From Leptobacterium sp964389205 (GTDB taxonomy: Bacteria > Bacteroidota > Bacteroidia > Flavobacteriales > Flavobacteriaceae), in assembly GCA_964389205.1 (NCBI GenBank), contig CAYMDH010000011.1, positions 1-64,000 on the forward strand: 64,000 nucleotides of DNA. The letters run 5' to 3'. The position numbers and the translations under genes were made by a program. Numbering within the stretch: the stretch's first letter is position 1; each line of letters opens with the position of its first letter. This document shows, piece after piece, positions 62,901-64,000 of this stretch. The notes under the pieces were generated by a model. The model saw nothing but the letters and a program-made list of their open reading frames with translations, had not been told where the DNA came from and made no database searches.

Positions 62901-64000
62901 TGCGGGTTTTGTTTTTGGAAGTCAATCAGATGTTAGGTTTGAAGCTGCTCGAAGAGGTTTCTTAACTACATTTCCTGAATTTAATGAGCAGTTTATACAA
63001 CGGAGAAATACCATACTTAATGTAACTGCTAATCTAACACCAATTCCTGATTTAACTATTGATTTAACTGCTAATAGACAGTTTTCAAGCTCATTTGCAG
63101 AAAACTTTAGAGTAAATGAAAACAATGGAGAGTTTGAATTTGAATCATTATTACAAAATAGCTTTGGAGATTTCTCCATTTCTACCTCATTAATAAGAAC
63201 TTCATTTTCAACAAGTGATGAAGTTTCATCTGCAACTTTTGATGAATTTAGAGCCAATCGCTTAGAAATAGCGAATCGTTTGGCAATTCAAAATGGGATA
63301 GATATAACAAACCCTGCAAACATAGATAACAATGGTTTTCCAATAGGTTTTGGGCGTGATAATCAAGTGGTATTACTACCAGCATTTTTATCTGCATACA
63401 CAGGTCAAAGTCCAGATCAAGTTAGTCTAGGAGCATTTAGAGATGTCCCAATCCCTAATTGGACCTTAAAGTATACAGGGCTTACTCGTTTGAAATGGTT
63501 TAAAAAACGATTTAAGCGTTTGTCTTTAAGTCATGGTTATAGAGCTAGTTATAGCTTAAATTCGTTTAGATCTAATTTAGAATTTGATAGAGACTTACCT
63601 TCTTTATCGCAAATTGATCAAGCAGGAAACTTTTTAAATGAAACACTATTTACTAATGCAACTTTAGTAGAGCAGTTTAATCCGCTAATACGTATAGATT
63701 TTGAACTCAAGAATTCATTTAGTTTTCAAGGAGAAGTTAAAAGAGGAAGAGCACTTTCATTAAGTTTTGATAATAATTTGCTTACTGAAACTACAGATAG
63801 AGAGTTTATTTTTGGTTTAGGATACCGTCTTAAGGATGTTCGTTTTAAAACAAATATTGGAGGTAAAAAAACAACTCTAAAAGGAGATTTGAACTTAAAA
63901 GCAGATTTATCTTTAAGAGATAATATTACTGTAATAAGAAACTTAGATATAGAAAACAATCAAGTAACTGCAGGACAAAATATATGGACACTTAAATTTA
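56992..64000 (+). CDS. sprA: Cell surface protein SprA, type IX secretion translocon (3' end outside window)
   Basis: The outer-membrane beta-barrel pore of the T9SS, needed for gliding adhesin and enzyme secretion. The frame is open without a stop from 56992 to the window edge (2336 codons). Characterised SprA proteins have about 2400 residues, so only about 60-70 residues are missing. It shows a signal peptide (FVALFLCCTVLHAQ), SprA_N-type segments (NRTNITFDFDQRISLSLLGK; ADFEGEATAFVDDFEGAQS as EATAFVDDFEGAQS), and the late family core (VWFNELRLSELDNNGGWA; FTFNYSYNEVNHRDFEIE). No ATG lies before the signal peptide, so I take TTG at 56992 as the start. It is probably translated from the ruvA transcript. 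Confidence 0.93.
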   Translation, partial: MKSNIPNLIYLIRVFFFVALFLCCTVLHAQQEGNSKTQDSTKTGVSLGKIKLKNPNSIISKYTYDPVLDLYVYTETVGNYDISYPLILTPKQYRDLIHKEGIKNYFKEKLDAISGKKEGSEEARKNLLPNFYVNSSFFESIFGGNTIEVIPQGSIAADLGVRLQRNDNPALSPRNRTNITFDFDQRISLSLLGKIGTRLSVSANFDTEATFDFQNLIKLEYTPTEDDILQKIEIGNVNLPLNSSLITGAQSLFGVKTQLQFGRTKITSVFSEQRSQSRTVVAQGGGTLNEFEILALDYDEDRHFFLSQFFRDQYDQALENYPFIRSQVQITRIEVWVTNRGQQTENVRNIVSIQDLGENNPQNTRIGRFGTPPAGFFNGVSNLPRNEANDYNPLEIGNLAASVLTDDIREIATVQNGFGTLSGSVNQGFDFAILENARKLEEGRDFSLNTQLGYISLRQRLSNDEVLAVSFQYTFTGTGEVFQVGEFANDGVGATGVDPVDGFITNNTLVTKLLKSNVTNVADPIWDLMMKNIYSTGAFQLSPEDFRMNILYTDPSSLNYLVPVDEVTFPVGLDERILLDVLNFDRLNVFNDVQSGGDGFFDFQPGITVDTELGNIIFTKVEPFGEFIFDVLGGGNYDLPNTFNANQEQYVFRNMYVLTKAAALEDSDQNKYQLKGRYKSEGANGIPIGAFNVPRGSVKVTAAGRVLQEGIDFTVNYQAGTVQILDPGLRDSNTPIEISVENNSIFGQQTRRFTGINVEHQFNENFLLGATVLNLNERPLTQKANFGSEPVNNTIFGINGNFSTEVPFLTRLVNKLPNIDTDVPSNLSVRGEFAYLIPGSSRNADFEGEATAFVDDFEGAQSLIDVRGALAWSLSSPPLEFIDPDETGLSTGEERAKLAWYTIDPIFFTNQRPAGISDEDISTNQTRRVFVDEIFPQVDIPQGQTTVQSTLDLAYYPTDKGPYNNSANFGALQPQERWAGIMRSITSTNFEQSNVEFIQFWVLDPFVDGVGPDQGELIFNLGNISEDILTDGRKQYENGLPITDNPTGTALTIPVPWGVVPSTQSLVYAFDADETNRALQDIGLDGLNDALEGATYLNNPGPDPALDNYEFYLSREGDILNRYFNFNNTDGNSPVAVGNNDRGSTTLPDVEDIDRDLTTNTINSYFEYRIPIRPDIGRNDPFVNDIREVDVTTPDNNVIRSRWIQFKIPIREFDDAIGGITDLRSISFMRMYMSGFQRDVVLRFATLDLVRGDYRFYTRTLQTDEDDPADDTTFTDINTVNIQENEQRQPIPYRLPPGVVREQLNNNNTIIRQNEQSLSFTVCDLEPEDSRGVFKNVDIDLRQYRRLQMFLHAEAFQENPVGDNQLVAFIRLGTDFNDNFYQIEIPLEVTTPGDASTAEGVWPPINNLDIPLELLSRIKAEGIADGTLSNIVFYEEDEEEIIDVPEFSARVPGVQRYAIRGNPSLGNIRALMVGIKNATTNEVCGEVWFNELRLSELDNNGGWAAVGSVDANIADFANISASGQVSTIGFGTLESIPNERSREDAVQYGINTNINLGQLLPKKWDVQIPFNYSISEELITPEFDPVFQDITLDDRIDAAETEQEEEIIRRQAEDYTKRRSINVIGLRKNRAPEKKARVYDIENFTFNYSYNEVNHRDFEIEEARDQNIRTGFTYNHNFEPLEIAPFKKKDSLFTGRYWQWIKDLNLNLLPTSISINSNYNRTFNQQRFREVLTPGIDVGEQLGLPTLQQRNFLFDWQYAVNYNLTKSLRFNFTAANFNIVRNFFDEDENGETFIRDDVGIYDDFFNTGEANRHTQRLELNYELPLNKIPVFSFINANYQYTGDFDWQRGGDALTEVAGENLNTIQNANTHTIGASLTMDKLYKYFGLTKRTAADARRQNAANRPTLAPAGTTQNDKELKKSIKKTSKFFNTLVDVLTTVKRINLNYSENNGKVLPGYTESIGFIGTLRPSAGFVFGSQSDVRFEAARRGFLTTFPEFNEQFIQRRNTILNVTANLTPIPDLTIDLTANRQFSSSFAENFRVNENNGEFEFESLLQNSFGDFSISTSLIRTSFSTSDEVSSATFDEFRANRLEIANRLAIQNGIDITNPANIDNNGFPIGFGRDNQVVLLPAFLSAYTGQSPDQVSLGAFRDVPIPNWTLKYTGLTRLKWFKKRFKRLSLSHGYRASYSLNSFRSNLEFDRDLPSLSQIDQAGNFLNETLFTNATLVEQFNPLIRIDFELKNSFSFQGEVKRGRALSLSFDNNLLTETTDREFIFGLGYRLKDVRFKTNIGGKKTTLKGDLNLKADLSLRDNITVIRNLDIENNQVTAGQNIWTLKF

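Overview
The window looks like a chromosomal segment of a member of the Flavobacteriaceae (Bacteroidota). The evidence is low G+C DNA, the Bacteroidota promoter signature (a -7 box of the form TAnnTTTG, often with an upstream TTG), no Shine-Dalgarno dependence, an alternative complex III operon (actABCDEF) joined to cytochrome oxidase genes, the type IX secretion translocon gene sprA, and several families typical of this group (LytTR-only regulator, DUF4386, DUF2723, head-GIN/DUF2807, tandem 'VGIGTTTP' secreted proteins). I cannot name the genus from sequence alone.

Layout. 0.2-1.3 kb: an IS1595-family insertion sequence with an unusual split right end, ending two bases from the polA stop codon. 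1.3-6.5 kb: polA, a LytTR-only regulator, a Crp/Fnr-type regulator, a DUF4386 membrane protein and two degraded fragments. 6.5-12 kb: glycan/glycoprotein catabolism (glycosylasparaginase, GH20 hexosaminidase, CutC) and a membrane metallophosphoesterase. 12-15.5 kb: four tandem paralogous secreted C1q/TNF-like proteins, the third broken by a one-base insertion. 15.5-23.5 kb: a thioredoxin-fold protein lacking CxxC, a heptanucleotide tandem array containing a 100-N assembly gap, and a minus-strand operon of two DUF2723 (TMEM260-like) proteins plus a polysaccharide deacetylase. 23.6-29.3 kb: tRNA-Gln, a rhodanese lipoprotein, the rimP-nusA-infB operon with a leader hairpin, and a SPOR protein. 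29.5-41.3 kb: actABCDEF-coxB-coxA, an apparently complete quinol:cytochrome c / terminal oxidase operon closed by a strong terminator. 41.4-48.9 kb: a DUF2807 protein, an acyl-CoA oxidase-like flavoprotein, ruvB, a cytochrome P450, a small GG-leader peptide resembling a RiPP precursor, and queG. 49-56.3 kb: a sodium/solute symporter, an MFS permease overlapping a GH37 trehalase, and an MaeB-type malic enzyme. 56.4-64 kb: ruvA followed closely by sprA, which runs off the right edge about 60-70 codons before its expected end.

Functional links. The act-cox operon encodes quinol oxidation, cytochrome c transfer and oxygen reduction. The MFS-trehalase pair forms a disaccharide uptake/hydrolysis unit. 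Glycosylasparaginase plus GH20 (with CutC) fits breakdown of N-glycosylated protein. rimP-nusA-infB is the conserved ribosome/transcription operon. The best candidates for something little described are the orphan five-cysteine GG-leader peptide near 47.3 kb, the tandem C1q-like family, the HhH-tailed ActC, the CxxC-less thioredoxin, and CutC in a glycan-degradation setting. No CRISPR array, prophage or recognisable defence island was seen.
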